Made by a program: the position numbers and the translations under genes. Under the pieces are notes generated by a model. It was not told the origin of the DNA and ran no database searches. It saw nothing but the letters and a program-made list of their open reading frames with translations. This document shows, piece after piece, positions 17,981 through 26,794 of a stretch of DNA of 64,000 nt. Every line of letters starts with the position of its first letter. The stretch's first letter is position 1. The stretch comes from Gammaproteobacteria bacterium (GTDB lineage: Bacteria; Pseudomonadota; Gammaproteobacteria; CAIRSR01): assembly GCA_963575655.1 (NCBI GenBank), contig CAUYTY010000217.1:1-64000 (forward strand), written 5' to 3'.

Positions 17981-19891
17981 ATGCGTTCTGTCAACATCCC
18001 GCCGTACGCCTTGACCATCCTCCAATGGTTGTTTCTTGCCCTCCTCGCTACTCTTGCCTACCTACCTGGACTGGACGGAAGCTTTACCTTCGATGACATT
18101 AGCAACATTGTCTTCAATCCGAAGATACATGCAACCGATCTCTTCTCCACCCTCGATGCATTACACTCACCGTTTTCTTCTAACCGTCCTCTGGCCATGC
18201 TCAGCTTTGCCCTGAATCATTGGCGGGGTGGATTGGATAGTTCCGGTTATCACTTAGTTAATCTGTTACTACACATCGCTAATGCTGTTCTCCTACTACG
18301 GTTGAGCGAGCTATTACTTAATAGTGTTCCCAGCGATGGCGCCAATGTCCTATACCAAAAACGGCAAGTAGCTTTTTGGGGAACCGTGCTGTGGATGTTA
18401 AACCCGGTTCAGGTTCATGCGGTAACCTATGTTGTTCAACGGATGACGGTACTCGCCACGAGTTTCTATCTATTGGCGCTGATTGCCTATGTATCCCATC
18501 GCCAAGGTCGTCTCACGCTACGTGCCACGGTAGTAGCAATTGCTCTTTGTTTCTTTCTGGGTATGGCGAGCAAAGAGATCGTGGCCACTCTGCCCTTTGC
18601 GCTGTTGCTAGTGGAGATCATTTTTTTTGATGGCCTTTCGCGCCAAATAGTTATTTGGCTTGGTGGCAGTGCGTTAGCTATATTCGCAGTACTTGCTTGG
18701 CTTTATCTTCCGAATCAGTGGGCAGGGCTCTTTATTACTCTGCCAGATCGTAATTTCTCACCATGGGAACGGGTGCTAACTGAAGCGCGAGTACTTTGGT
18801 ATTACCTATCGCTGCTCTCTTTTCCATTACCAGGGCGCTTATTGGTTAGTTACGAGAATTATCCGTTGTCTCATTCTTTGCTTAATCCTCCCACTACCTT
18901 ATTGGCTATCGTGGGTCTGATGGGGCTTGGGGTCGGTACATGGCAACTACGCCGTAGGACTCCATTCTTGGCATTTTCCTTACTCTTCTTTCTATTGGCA
19001 TCTTCCTTAGAAGCCTCTTTTGTCAATATCGAAATCGCCTTTCTCCATCGCATCTATCTTCCCTCGCTTTTTCTGACAATCGGTCTGTTGGCCGCCGTAC
19101 CGCTACGTTTTGCTACGCGAATTATGCCGCTTTTATTATTGCTGACGGTGGCATTAGCCATAGGTACGCAACAACGCAACGAAAGCTGGGTCACCGAGGC
19201 CGGCTTGTGGCAGGGAGATTTACGTAACGGCGATAAAACGACACGAACTATTCTTAATCTGGCAATTGGGCTCGGTGATATTGGGCGGGCTGCAGAAGCG
19301 ATACCACTATTAGAGCAAACCCTCTCCCAGACCAATGATCCAGGGAGTCGGTTGCGGACCCTGCTGTTATTGGGACGCTCTAATTATTACACTGGCCATT
19401 GCGATCGAGCGCTTCCTTTTCTGGAGAGGCTACACCAAGAATTTGGCAGTTGGACCGAGGCTCGTTTTTTTGAAGGAATCTGTCTACTAGAAGAAGGACG
19501 GAATGACGAGGCAAGCACAATTGCGAATGAACAGATTACCGACCGACTTGGTCACTATTATGGTATCGTGTTACAGGCGCAACTTGCACAACGTGCCGGC
19601 GATCATGTCCAAGCGCGGACCCTACTTACCGAGGCATTGGTCACTCTCCCGCAAAAACAACTAAGTATCCGTACCCTGTTGCGCCTCCATCTCGCTAATC
19701 TCGAACTGTCGGAGAAACAACCACAGGCGGCCTATCAACTCTATCTTCAGATTATCGAGGACACCCCCGATAACTATTTCGCTTGGACCCAGATCTACCA
19801 TATGCAGATGGCGGCAAACGATCGCGAACACGCCGCGAAGATCAGAATTTTTCTGGAGTCACGGGGGATAAAGATCGAGAAGGAAAGATAA
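17981..19891 (+). CDS. TMTC-like polytopic glycosyltransferase with TPR repeats
   Basis: 636 residues. About ten membrane helices in residues 10-405 are followed by TPR-like helical repeats (about 415-630). The opening YLPGLDGSFTFDDISNIVFN and the motifs NRPLAM, HLVNLLLHIANAVLL and NPVQVHAVTYVVQRMT match GT-C membrane proteins of the TMTC/DUF1736 type, whose animal members transfer mannose from a lipid donor to Ser/Thr. The acidic FDD pair after helix 1 fits a GT-C catalytic position. Placed directly after the major pilin, it is a good candidate for a pilin O-glycosyltransferase. Family membership is from motifs; the substrate is inferred from context. Confidence 0.65.
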   Translation: MRSVNIPPYALTILQWLFLALLATLAYLPGLDGSFTFDDISNIVFNPKIHATDLFSTLDALHSPFSSNRPLAMLSFALNHWRGGLDSSGYHLVNLLLHIANAVLLLRLSELLLNSVPSDGANVLYQKRQVAFWGTVLWMLNPVQVHAVTYVVQRMTVLATSFYLLALIAYVSHRQGRLTLRATVVAIALCFFLGMASKEIVATLPFALLLVEIIFFDGLSRQIVIWLGGSALAIFAVLAWLYLPNQWAGLFITLPDRNFSPWERVLTEARVLWYYLSLLSFPLPGRLLVSYENYPLSHSLLNPPTTLLAIVGLMGLGVGTWQLRRRTPFLAFSLLFFLLASSLEASFVNIEIAFLHRIYLPSLFLTIGLLAAVPLRFATRIMPLLLLLTVALAIGTQQRNESWVTEAGLWQGDLRNGDKTTRTILNLAIGLGDIGRAAEAIPLLEQTLSQTNDPGSRLRTLLLLGRSNYYTGHCDRALPFLERLHQEFGSWTEARFFEGICLLEEGRNDEASTIANEQITDRLGHYYGIVLQAQLAQRAGDHVQARTLLTEALVTLPQKQLSIRTLLRLHLANLELSEKQPQAAYQLYLQIIEDTPDNYFAWTQIYHMQMAANDREHAAKIRIFLESRGIKIEKER

Positions 19892-20081
19892 TCCTACGAA
19901 TTGTCACCGGTTCGTGATTACACAGCTTTTGTCAGTCGCATAAAAATTTGGTTATCTCCTCCATGACAGCAGATTCCCAATACCAAGCAAACGCTGACCT
20001 TTATATGAAAGTCGTTCGAGCGCATGAGATAATCACTAGCTTGGTTCCCTAGCCCCTTGCTCCCCTCTTCAGGTCATCCCC

Positions 20082-20807
20082 ATGCCCACCCTTATTGATA
20101 TTGCTAAAGACTTGGCCGACGCTGTTGAGGACATGACCTTTTCCGCACCAGTGAGCTACGTCTACAACCCATTGCGCTACGCATGGGCGCCACACGCCGA
20201 ATATCTAACACGCTTTGGTGAGGGACGAAAAAACGTGATACTGCTAGGGATGAATCCTGGTCCCTTTGGTATGGCCCAAACCGGCGTACCCTTCGGTGAG
20301 GTGGATTTGGTGCGTGGCTGGTTAGGCATCGAGGCCCCCGTAGAGCGGCCACGACATGAGCACCCCAAGCGACCGGTGGATGGCTTCGCTTGTCGTCGCC
20401 ACGAGGTAAGCGGCCAGCGGCTATGGGGCTGGGCACGAGAACGTTGCAAAACACCGGAACGATTCTTCGCGGATTTCTTCGTGGTGAACTATTGTCCCCT
20501 GGTATTCATGGAGGAATCAGGACGCAATCACACACCAGACAAGCTCCCAACCGCAGAACGCACGGCGCTGTTCGCGTTGTGCGATCGCGCACTCGCCGCT
20601 ACGGTGGAGACTCTGGGAGTACAACAGGTAATCGGGGTGGGACGTTTCGCGGAGGGTCGTGCGAGCGTGGCATTGGCAGGCCGACCAGTAACCGTGGGCG
20701 TGGTACCGCATCCAAGTCCAGCCAATCCCGCCGCCAATCAGGGGTGGGCACGATTAATGGATGCACGTTTGACCGAATTAGGAATTCCGTGTGGCGCCTT
20801 ACGTTGA
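20082..20807 (+). CDS. SMUG1-like uracil-DNA glycosylase
   Basis: 241 residues. The family motifs are GMNPGPFGMAQTGVPFG (residues 56-72; active site and uracil pocket) and HPSPANPAAN (210-219; minor-groove loop). These are diagnostic of single-strand-selective monofunctional uracil-DNA glycosylase, a base-excision repair enzyme removing uracil and oxidised pyrimidines. SMUG1 is best known from animals and occurs in scattered bacteria. It stands alone on the plus strand between the pilus locus and a kinase relic. Confidence 0.85.
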   Translation: MPTLIDIAKDLADAVEDMTFSAPVSYVYNPLRYAWAPHAEYLTRFGEGRKNVILLGMNPGPFGMAQTGVPFGEVDLVRGWLGIEAPVERPRHEHPKRPVDGFACRRHEVSGQRLWGWARERCKTPERFFADFFVVNYCPLVFMEESGRNHTPDKLPTAERTALFALCDRALAATVETLGVQQVIGVGRFAEGRASVALAGRPVTVGVVPHPSPANPAANQGWARLMDARLTELGIPCGALR

Positions 20808-21089
20808 CCTAACCTACGCTACGACAAAAACATTCTATAATTCTGTCAGTTACAAAAAGTAATGCTGTTGTTTTACGAGCGTAGTGCGTATTTTTATTCT
20901 CAATTACTTGAGGTTAAAGTGATAGCTGCACACCCAATTGAGGGATGGATTCAACCTTGAAGTGCAACGGACAAGAAAAGAAACTCCCCGCCAAAAAATA
21001 GCCACATTAATTCCACGGTCCCTTGACACCGCAAGGATTCATCCAACACAGGAGTCACTCAATCGACTATTAATTCAAAAGTTGCACTC

Positions 21090-21321
21090 CGAGTTTGAAT
21101 CCGCGCGACCGCATATTTCAAAAATTTTCCCAGGCCGATTCGTCCGATACCCGGCAGAAGGAGGCACCGGACTGGGGCTCGCCATCTCCAAGGAATTGGT
21201 GGAACGCATGGGGGGCAGAGTTGGGTTCGAGTCAGTGGAGCATGAGGGCACGACCTTCTGGGTTGAATTACCCATGCTCCAATCTACTGAAGCGGATCAG
21301 GACACCGTGGTGGTGCGGTAA
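21090..21321 (+). pseudogene. relic of a sensor histidine kinase ATPase domain
   Basis: The 3' end of a HATPase_c domain: the F-box RIFQKFSQADSSDTRQK is read in one frame and the G2-box GGTGLGLAISKELVERMGGR plus EHEGTTFWVELPM in another. Loss of one base near 21160 would explain the change. No receiver, dimerisation or N-box sequence is found upstream. The flanking stretch 21322-21582 holds nothing recognisable. Confidence 0.75.
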
Positions 21322-21582
21322 GGTGTAGGAAATCAAACCACGCCAAGCCAAGTATGACAGCGGCACGGTATCACTCATATTTCTAATATTCAATGGGTTA
21401 AGTTGGAAGACGAAGTGGTTACACCCAAGGCGGGTCGCCATACCCACGGAATAGGCCGATTCTTCTCCTCCATCCGGATTTCCATTGACGCCATCGTTAG
21501 GCAAGTAGCCTCGCTTGGCTGCGTCACCTCGCCTTTGCCCGTAGTGTAATGGCGAAGGTATTGGAGTTGTCTTTATTTTCCA

Positions 21583-22167
21583 TCAATCCAAATCCGCCGC
21601 CAGGGAGGCGCAAATGACCTCGGGGATCGGATCAAGGGCGTAACAATAGTGAGAGTGATCGATTCCCAACGCAAGGGCCGCCCCAGTTTTGACCGCCGTA
21701 ATCATCAACGGCGTCAGATCAAAACGTAGAAAATGTACCGCAGAGGTTTTTCGCTCCGTTCCACGCGGCACATCCTCATCCGCGATGGCATATACCACCT
21801 CGCAACCAGCGACACGTACCCAGACTCGATGCTCGATATTAATCAACCGCTCCAAATTACGGCGCCGTTCCTCAGCGTCTGGATATTCAATGAAAAAGGT
21901 GGCCCGCCAATCACTCCCCTCTGGGATTAAAGAATTGTAGGTATCCAACTCCCCTTGGATTTCTTCAGGTCGGTAGAGACGCTCTACCCGCAGCATCTCT
22001 TGGACCTGATACTGCATGGTGAGACGATCTTCAAATTGAACAGTAGCGTTAGGACCTATCGGAACCAATCGCGTTTTTTTGTGGACAATAACCCGTTCCC
22101 TAAAAGCAGGACGAGCCACGACATACTGTTCCAAAGAAAAGAGATCGGTGCGGATTAATTTTTTCAA
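21583..22167 (-). CDS. DUF3501 family protein
   Basis: 194 residues from a TTG start at 22167 (LKKLIRTDLFSLEQYV, the usual family opening); upstream codons in frame overlap the preceding gene in an unrelated sequence. Motifs ARPAFRERVIVHKKTRLVPIGPN and SAVHFLRFDL are characteristic of DUF3501. Function unknown. The family is regularly found next to a rubrerythrin and a two-cluster Fe-S oxidoreductase, exactly as here, so a role in oxidative stress or in the electron path to rubrerythrin is plausible. Confidence 0.8.
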   Translation of the reverse strand: MKKLIRTDLFSLEQYVVARPAFRERVIVHKKTRLVPIGPNATVQFEDRLTMQYQVQEMLRVERLYRPEEIQGELDTYNSLIPEGSDWRATFFIEYPDAEERRRNLERLINIEHRVWVRVAGCEVVYAIADEDVPRGTERKTSAVHFLRFDLTPLMITAVKTGAALALGIDHSHYCYALDPIPEVICASLAADLD

Positions 22168-22181
22168 GGAGATATTTAAAT

Positions 22182-23534
22182 TCAGAGTCCGTAGGCCATG
22201 CGTAACAGAGTTATCGGGGCAACCGGTGGTTTGCCGCCACCCAAACCTTTTTCGATCTGGCAGCCAGCCATTGGACAATCGCTGCCATACCAATCTGCCT
22301 CCAATTTTGCTACACGACTGATTAACGGCCTAGCAATCTTCATGGAAATCTCATGAAACTCACGTTTAATCGCATAGGTACCATCGTGACCTGAGCAACG
22401 TTCCACAACCTCCACGTCAGTGTGAGGAACCAGCATAAGACAATCACGAGTCTTCAAGCCGAGATTCTGAACACGTAGATGGCAAGGTATATGGTAAGCC
22501 ACCTTTCCTAATGGCTTTTTAAAATCGGTATTCAGTAATTTATCCTTGTGACGTAGCATTAGATACTCGAAGGGGTCAAACATGGCGGTTTTGACTTTGG
22601 CGACCTCCGGGTCATCAGGAAACATCAAGGGTAGTTCCTGCTTAAACATCAGCACACAAGAAGGGATCGGGGCCACGATATCCCAACCTGCATCCACCAA
22701 CGCGGCAAGGCGAGGGATATTATATTCCTTAGCGGCAACCACCCCAATCAAATCACCAAGTTCCAATTTCGGCATTCCGCAACAACGACTATCTTCCATG
22801 AATTGCACCGGGATCCCGTTATGTTCGAAGACTTTTACCAGATCTTCACCCACCGTGGGTTCGTTATAATTTCCATAGCAAGTACCAAACAGGATCACTT
22901 TACCCTTGTTCGTCGTTCCAGGTCGAACCTCCATTGAAGCGGGCGCGCTATGTTTTCTCAACCGGTGGGCCAATGTATTACTATGATATCTTGGTAAAAC
23001 GGCATCTGGATGGATTTCTAGCGCATTATCCAGAAGTTTACGTCCGGTAGCGGAACAATTGACCGTATTGACTAGCGCACTGACCACCGGAATACTTGCA
23101 AATTTGCCTACCAGATCCGTTCGAGTAATCAGACGATCCCGCAATCGAGTTCCACCTTTACGAAACTTCACCACTTTGGCGCGCAGCATTAGATGCGGAA
23201 AGTCAAGTTCAAGGGGATGTGGTGCGATATACGGGCATTTGATCAGATAGCACACGTCGCACAGGTAGCAATGTTCTACGACCTGCCAATGGACGGTACG
23301 TTCTAAACCCTCCACGTCGCCATCCTCGCTATCATCGATCGCATCGAATAACGTCGGAAAGGCATGGCACAGACTAAAACAACGCCGACAACCATTACAA
23401 ACATCAAAAACCCGTTCCAGTTCTGCGAAAAGCGCACCCTCATCGTAGAAATCTGGGTTGTGCCAATCCAACGGATGGCGAGAAGGGGCCTCCAAACCAC
23501 CTTCGTGGGTCTGCTCTTCACTGGATGCGGACAT
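22182..23534 (-). CDS. two-cluster ferredoxin plus CCG-domain Fe-S oxidoreductase
   Basis: 450 residues. Two [4Fe-4S] ferredoxin motifs lie near the N-terminus: CNGCRRCFSLC (Cys 46, 49, 52, 56) and CYLCDVCYLIKC (Cys 89, 92, 95, 100). Two cysteine-rich CCG-type domains follow (SRCCGMPKLE; ERCSGHDGTY with SDCPMAGCQIEKG). This is the layout of GlpC/HdrD-like proteins. No flavin dehydrogenase neighbour is present; instead it lies between a rubrerythrin and DUF3501. It probably passes electrons to the rubrerythrin; that link is inferred from the recurring gene trio. Confidence 0.8.
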   Translation of the reverse strand: MSASSEEQTHEGGLEAPSRHPLDWHNPDFYDEGALFAELERVFDVCNGCRRCFSLCHAFPTLFDAIDDSEDGDVEGLERTVHWQVVEHCYLCDVCYLIKCPYIAPHPLELDFPHLMLRAKVVKFRKGGTRLRDRLITRTDLVGKFASIPVVSALVNTVNCSATGRKLLDNALEIHPDAVLPRYHSNTLAHRLRKHSAPASMEVRPGTTNKGKVILFGTCYGNYNEPTVGEDLVKVFEHNGIPVQFMEDSRCCGMPKLELGDLIGVVAAKEYNIPRLAALVDAGWDIVAPIPSCVLMFKQELPLMFPDDPEVAKVKTAMFDPFEYLMLRHKDKLLNTDFKKPLGKVAYHIPCHLRVQNLGLKTRDCLMLVPHTDVEVVERCSGHDGTYAIKREFHEISMKIARPLISRVAKLEADWYGSDCPMAGCQIEKGLGGGKPPVAPITLLRMAYGL

Positions 23535-23577
23535 ATCTACTCCAAATTGTAGCTACCAACAGGACCGAATTTTTAAC

Positions 23578-23670
23578 AACTCAAGCGGCCACCAAATAGG
23601 CCGCTCAGTCGTCATTCCGGCAGGGACTACCGAAATGATGATTGAATTGGGTCACAGGTAACAACTTGGT
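23578..23670. repeat. degenerate palindromic repeat (family A, CATTCCGGCAG core)
   Basis: Between the rubrerythrin and Fe-S genes. It shows AACTCAAGCGGCCACC at one side, GTCATTCCGGCAGGGACTACCG in the centre and GGTAACAACTTGG at the other side. It matches the repeats at 12078, 49804 and 53518 but is more diverged. Confidence 0.55.
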
Positions 23671-23771
23671 TTTCAATAAATCGATGGGATACTAACAAAT
23701 CAATAATCGTTGACACTCTACTCTGCGACTCTTTTCATTTCATGAGGAGGGCGCGAGGTAAACGATTATCT

Positions 23772-24188
23772 TTATTCCAAGTTATCCAACGCTCTTTGAA
23801 AACGGTTGGCATGAGAGCGTTCGGCCTTGGCAAGGGTTTCGAACCAATCGGCAATCTCTTCAAAACCTTCATCGCGGGCAGACTTTGCCATGCCGGGATA
23901 CATATCGGCATATTCATAGGTCTCACCAGCAATGGCCGCCCGCAGATTATCCACCGTTCCCCCAATCGGCATACCCGTCGCAGGATCACCAACCTCTTCC
24001 AGATATTCCAGATGACCGTGGGCATGGCCGGTCTCACCCTCAGCGGTCGAGCGAAATACTACAGATACGTCGTTGTAGCCCTCGATATCTGCCTTCGTCG
24101 CGAAATACAGATAACGACGATTGGCCTGAGCTTCCTCCGCAAAGGCCACCTTCAAATTTTCATAGGTTTTACTACCCTTCAGACTCAT
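23772..24188 (-). CDS. rubrerythrin lacking a rubredoxin domain
   Basis: 138 residues forming a ferritin-like four-helix bundle. The di-iron ligands are visible in [46 protein letters not shown] and [16 protein letters not shown]. The C-terminal rubredoxin domain of classical rubrerythrin is absent. It is probably a peroxidase or iron protein protecting against peroxide and receiving electrons from another Fe-S protein, perhaps the downstream two-cluster oxidoreductase. First gene of the trio; AGGGAGAG precedes the start. Confidence 0.85.
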   Translation of the reverse strand: MSLKGSKTYENLKVAFAEEAQANRRYLYFATKADIEGYNDVSVVFRSTAEGETGHAHGHLEYLEEVGDPATGMPIGGTVDNLRAAIAGETYEYADMYPGMAKSARDEGFEEIADWFETLAKAERSHANRFQRALDNLE

Positions 24189-24259
24189 AAATAACTCTCC
24201 CTAAAATTTTAGGTGACTTAGTGACCACGTCTATATTACGATTTACTTGGACTTAGTCT

Positions 24260-24294
24260 AAAAGGATGAAAAAGTCTATAGTTCTCATCCTTTT
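24260..24294. promoter_or_regulatory. inverted repeat in the rubrerythrin/xseB divergent region
   Basis: AAAAGGATGA and its complement TCATCCTTTT are 15 bases apart, about 70 bases upstream of the rubrerythrin start and in front of xseB. It may be an operator for the stress operon or a transcript hairpin. I cannot tell which, and no known regulator consensus was recognised. Confidence 0.35.
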
Positions 24295-24403
24295 GCTGTC
24301 AATAATCATTTCTGAGCGGGTAGATTCAATAATCCCCACATTGACCCTCGGCTCCCCCCTGGTTTAGCGTAACACTCCATCCCATCTCATCGACCACCCT
24401 CCC

Positions 24404-24655
24404 ATGACCCTACCCACCGCCCCCCCCAATTTTGAACAAACCCTCAAAACCCTGGAGACTCTCGTAGAACGCATGGAGCGCGGGGAACTCAGCCTCGAGC
24501 AATCGCTTCAGGATTTTGAACAGGGTGTCGAGCTAGTCCGCACCTGTCGCAACGCCCTGGACACAGCTGAGCAACGAGTCCAAATTTTGATCGAGAAGGA
24601 GGGCGCACTCACGCTAGTGGACACAGATTTTGAGGCGCAACGCCATGGCAATTGA
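24404..24655 (+). CDS. xseB: exodeoxyribonuclease VII small subunit
   Basis: 83 residues matching Xse[24 protein letters not shown], then [28 protein letters not shown]. With XseA it forms the single-strand-specific exonuclease VII of repair. The large subunit is not in the window, which is normal. The stop overlaps the start of ispA by 11 bases, the common XseB-IspA arrangement of Proteobacteria. Confidence 0.9.
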   Translation: MTLPTAPPNFEQTLKTLETLVERMERGELSLEQSLQDFEQGVELVRTCRNALDTAEQRVQILIEKEGALTLVDTDFEAQRHGN

Positions 24656-25544
24656 TCTTTCGGTGGTAGATAGCTTTGTTGCTCACTGTCAGATCCGGGT
24701 CGAGAGCACGCTCCAGCATTGGCTCCCTCCTCCCCAGACCGCCCCCACGGAACTGCACCAAGCCATGCGCTACGCGGTCCTCGGAGGTGGTAAGCGGGTA
24801 CGTCCGCTGTTGGCCTACGCTACCGGTCGTACTTTAGGGGTCTCCGTTGAAACCTTGGACGCTGCCGCCTGTGCCGTCGAGCTAATCCACGCCTATTCCC
24901 TGGTCCATGACGACCTACCGTTGATGGACAACGACGATTTACGCCGTGGTAAGCCCACTTGTCACCGGGCCTACAGTGAAGTCACCGCACTGTTGGCGGG
25001 AGATGCCCTACAGACCCTGGCCTTCTATGTCCTGGCCCATGCACCCCAGGCACCCGGCGAGAATCGCCTACGCATAGTCGAGACCCTGGCCCTTGCTGCA
25101 GGTTCGCGCGGCATGGCCGGCGGTCAGGCCATGGACCTATCTGCCGAGGGACAGGACCTCACCCTGCCCGAATTGGAACTCATTCATATCCATAAAACCG
25201 GCGCGCTCATCCGCGCCAGTGTACTATCTGGCCTCTATGCCGGTTCATCTGTTAATACCCAATACCATGAGCGACTCGACCACTATGCCAAATGCATCGG
25301 GCTCGCCTTTCAGATCCAGGATGATGTGCTAGATGTCGAGGGAGATACCAAGACCCTCGGAAAACGACAAGGGGCCGATGCCGCCCTTGAAAAGTCTACC
25401 TATCCAGCCATCATGGGTCTTGCCGCAGCTAAAAAACGGGCAGCCGAACTCCATGAGGATGCACTGGAAAGTCTCGCCACCTTCGATAGCTCTGCCGACG
25501 TGTTACGCTGGCTTGCCAATTACATCGTGCGTCGCCGCCATTGA
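24645..25544 (+). CDS. ispA: farnesyl diphosphate synthase
   Basis: 299 residues. It joins isopentenyl and allylic diphosphates to make C15 farnesyl diphosphate for quinones, undecaprenyl phosphate and haem O/A side chains. The first Asp-rich motif [10 protein letters not shown] and the second DDVLDVEGD both bind Mg-diphosphate, with GGKRVRP near the N-terminus. The ATG at 24645 inside the 3' end of xseB is preferred over one 15 bases upstream because MAIDLSVVD fits family length. dxs, often third in this operon, is absent. Confidence 0.9.
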   Translation: MAIDLSVVDSFVAHCQIRVESTLQHWLPPPQTAPTELHQAMRYAVLGGGKRVRPLLAYATGRTLGVSVETLDAAACAVELIHAYSLVHDDLPLMDNDDLRRGKPTCHRAYSEVTALLAGDALQTLAFYVLAHAPQAPGENRLRIVETLALAAGSRGMAGGQAMDLSAEGQDLTLPELELIHIHKTGALIRASVLSGLYAGSSVNTQYHERLDHYAKCIGLAFQIQDDVLDVEGDTKTLGKRQGADAALEKSTYPAIMGLAAAKKRAAELHEDALESLATFDSSADVLRWLANYIVRRRH

Positions 25545-25689
25545 GAGAAATGGATGAGGTCGTCATTTCAGGTGATTTTCTTCTATCCCTGTCACCTCCC
25601 CCACCATAAGGGAGAGGATTTGTGCCGACACCGCATTCAATCTCCGGGAAGAAATGAGTTGGAATAGTTTCATTCCCGGTCTATATACT

Positions 25690-25795
25690 AGACATTACTG
25701 GAGAGTGGTAACCGTATTCTTCTCGCCTTGAGCAGAAGTGTAACCATTCACTCCCATCTTCCCGTTGGAAGGCGGTGAGGTTTCCCAGGGTGTCT
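25690..25795. repeat. decayed copy of the TAGACCTTATCGGAAACC element
   Basis: Ends read TAGACATTACTGGAGAG on the left and GGTTTCCCAGGGTGTCTA on the right, diverged forms of the inverted ends at 29743 and 40208. The interior has the same CTCCC...GGTGAGG layout. It lies in the 283-base gap between ispA and the zinc-ribbon gene, which otherwise shows nothing. Confidence 0.45.
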
Positions 25796-25827
25796 ACTGA
25801 AACTCTAACAACCTAAGGATTCCGCCC

Positions 25828-26382
25828 ATGACTCCCACAAAACAGCCCAACGAACACCTGCTTCACGGTTATAACCGCATGATAGAGCGGGTTAAAACGG
25901 TCCTGGATCACAGCGCAAAAAGGGAGGGTATTGCCCCCTCTCTGGCTCATGCCATCGCGGCTGGCAAGGATACGGCGGTAACGCTTCAGGAACTTTCCCG
26001 AGAAGAAGCGGAGCGTATTGGAAAATTCCTACGTCGTGATATTGAAGACGCAGCGGAATATCTCGCCACCTCCCAGGGTGACTTGGCGAATTGGATGCGG
26101 TTCGATCTGGAACTCATTGAAGAACGCCTGGCAGAGGCATTTCTCAGCGTGGCAGATCGGACTCGTGTGGAACTTTCTCAACTGGCCGAAGATGCCCGCC
26201 ACGCCGACGAATATCTCACCGATGAGGTAACCGGTCCGGGTAGTCTGCAATGCACCTCGTGCAATAATATTCTCTGCTTCCAGGAAACCTCTCACATCCC
26301 CGCTTGCCCAGTATGTCAGGCAACCCTCTTCAAACGCCTCACCAGCGAATCAGATTCTCCCCTCGATTCGCAGGCAGCATAA
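25828..26382 (+). CDS. DUF1451 zinc-ribbon protein
   Basis: 184 residues. The helical N-terminal part is rich in Glu and Arg (ERVKTVLDHSAKREG, REEAERIGKFLRRDIEDAAEYLA). A C-terminal zinc ribbon has the two pairs CTSCNNILC and CPVCQ (about residues 148-172). This matches the DUF1451 family of small zinc-ribbon proteins, whose function is unknown. It is monocistronic; the gap downstream is filled by a large compound palindrome. Confidence 0.8.
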   Translation: MTPTKQPNEHLLHGYNRMIERVKTVLDHSAKREGIAPSLAHAIAAGKDTAVTLQELSREEAERIGKFLRRDIEDAAEYLATSQGDLANWMRFDLELIEERLAEAFLSVADRTRVELSQLAEDARHADEYLTDEVTGPGSLQCTSCNNILCFQETSHIPACPVCQATLFKRLTSESDSPLDSQAA

Positions 26383-26394
26383 ATCAAAAGTAAT

Positions 26395-26757
26395 CGTTCA
26401 TCCCCTCCCAACGGGAGGGGGCAGGGGGACACTGCCATTAAGTTAAGGAATTCTGTTTTCTAACAAACAGTTACCAATTCTGTTACATCGTTCCCACGCT
26501 CCGCGTGGGAACGCATCCCGCGACGCTCCTGCGTCGCGTATTGGTGGGGATCACGGACAAGCCGGAAGTCATTGTTGTATATGACCGCATGGAACGGAAT
26601 CACCACAATGGATGTGCCGTGTTTCGAGACACGCGACGCAGGAGCGTCGCGGGATGCATTCCCACGCGGAGCGTGGGAACGATGTAACTATTTGTTTTAT
26701 GGGAGATTCCCTTAACTTAATGGCAGTGCCCCCCAACCCCCTCCCGTTGGGAGGGGG
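26395..26757. repeat. large compound palindrome upstream of valS
   Basis: Outer arms 26401-26446 and 26709-26757 share GGCAGTG, CTTAACTTAATGGCAGTG and CCCTCCCGTTGGGAGGG-type sequence in inverse order. Inner arms 26485-26538 and 26632-26686 are near-perfect complements containing CGTTCCCACGCTCCGCGTGG and CGCGACGCTCCTGCGTCGCG, each itself a hairpin. About 90 bases of single-copy DNA form the centre. There is no transposase, so this is a MITE-like or REP-cluster structure of about 360 bases. Confidence 0.8.
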
Positions 26758-26794
26758 AGTAAACAATTACCTTTTTATTGCACACTCGACCTCC

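Noticed and set aside
26612-26794. 61-residue N-terminal extension of ValS
   Set aside because: It translates the compound palindrome and has no relation to Val[16 protein letters not shown] at 26795 is the family start.
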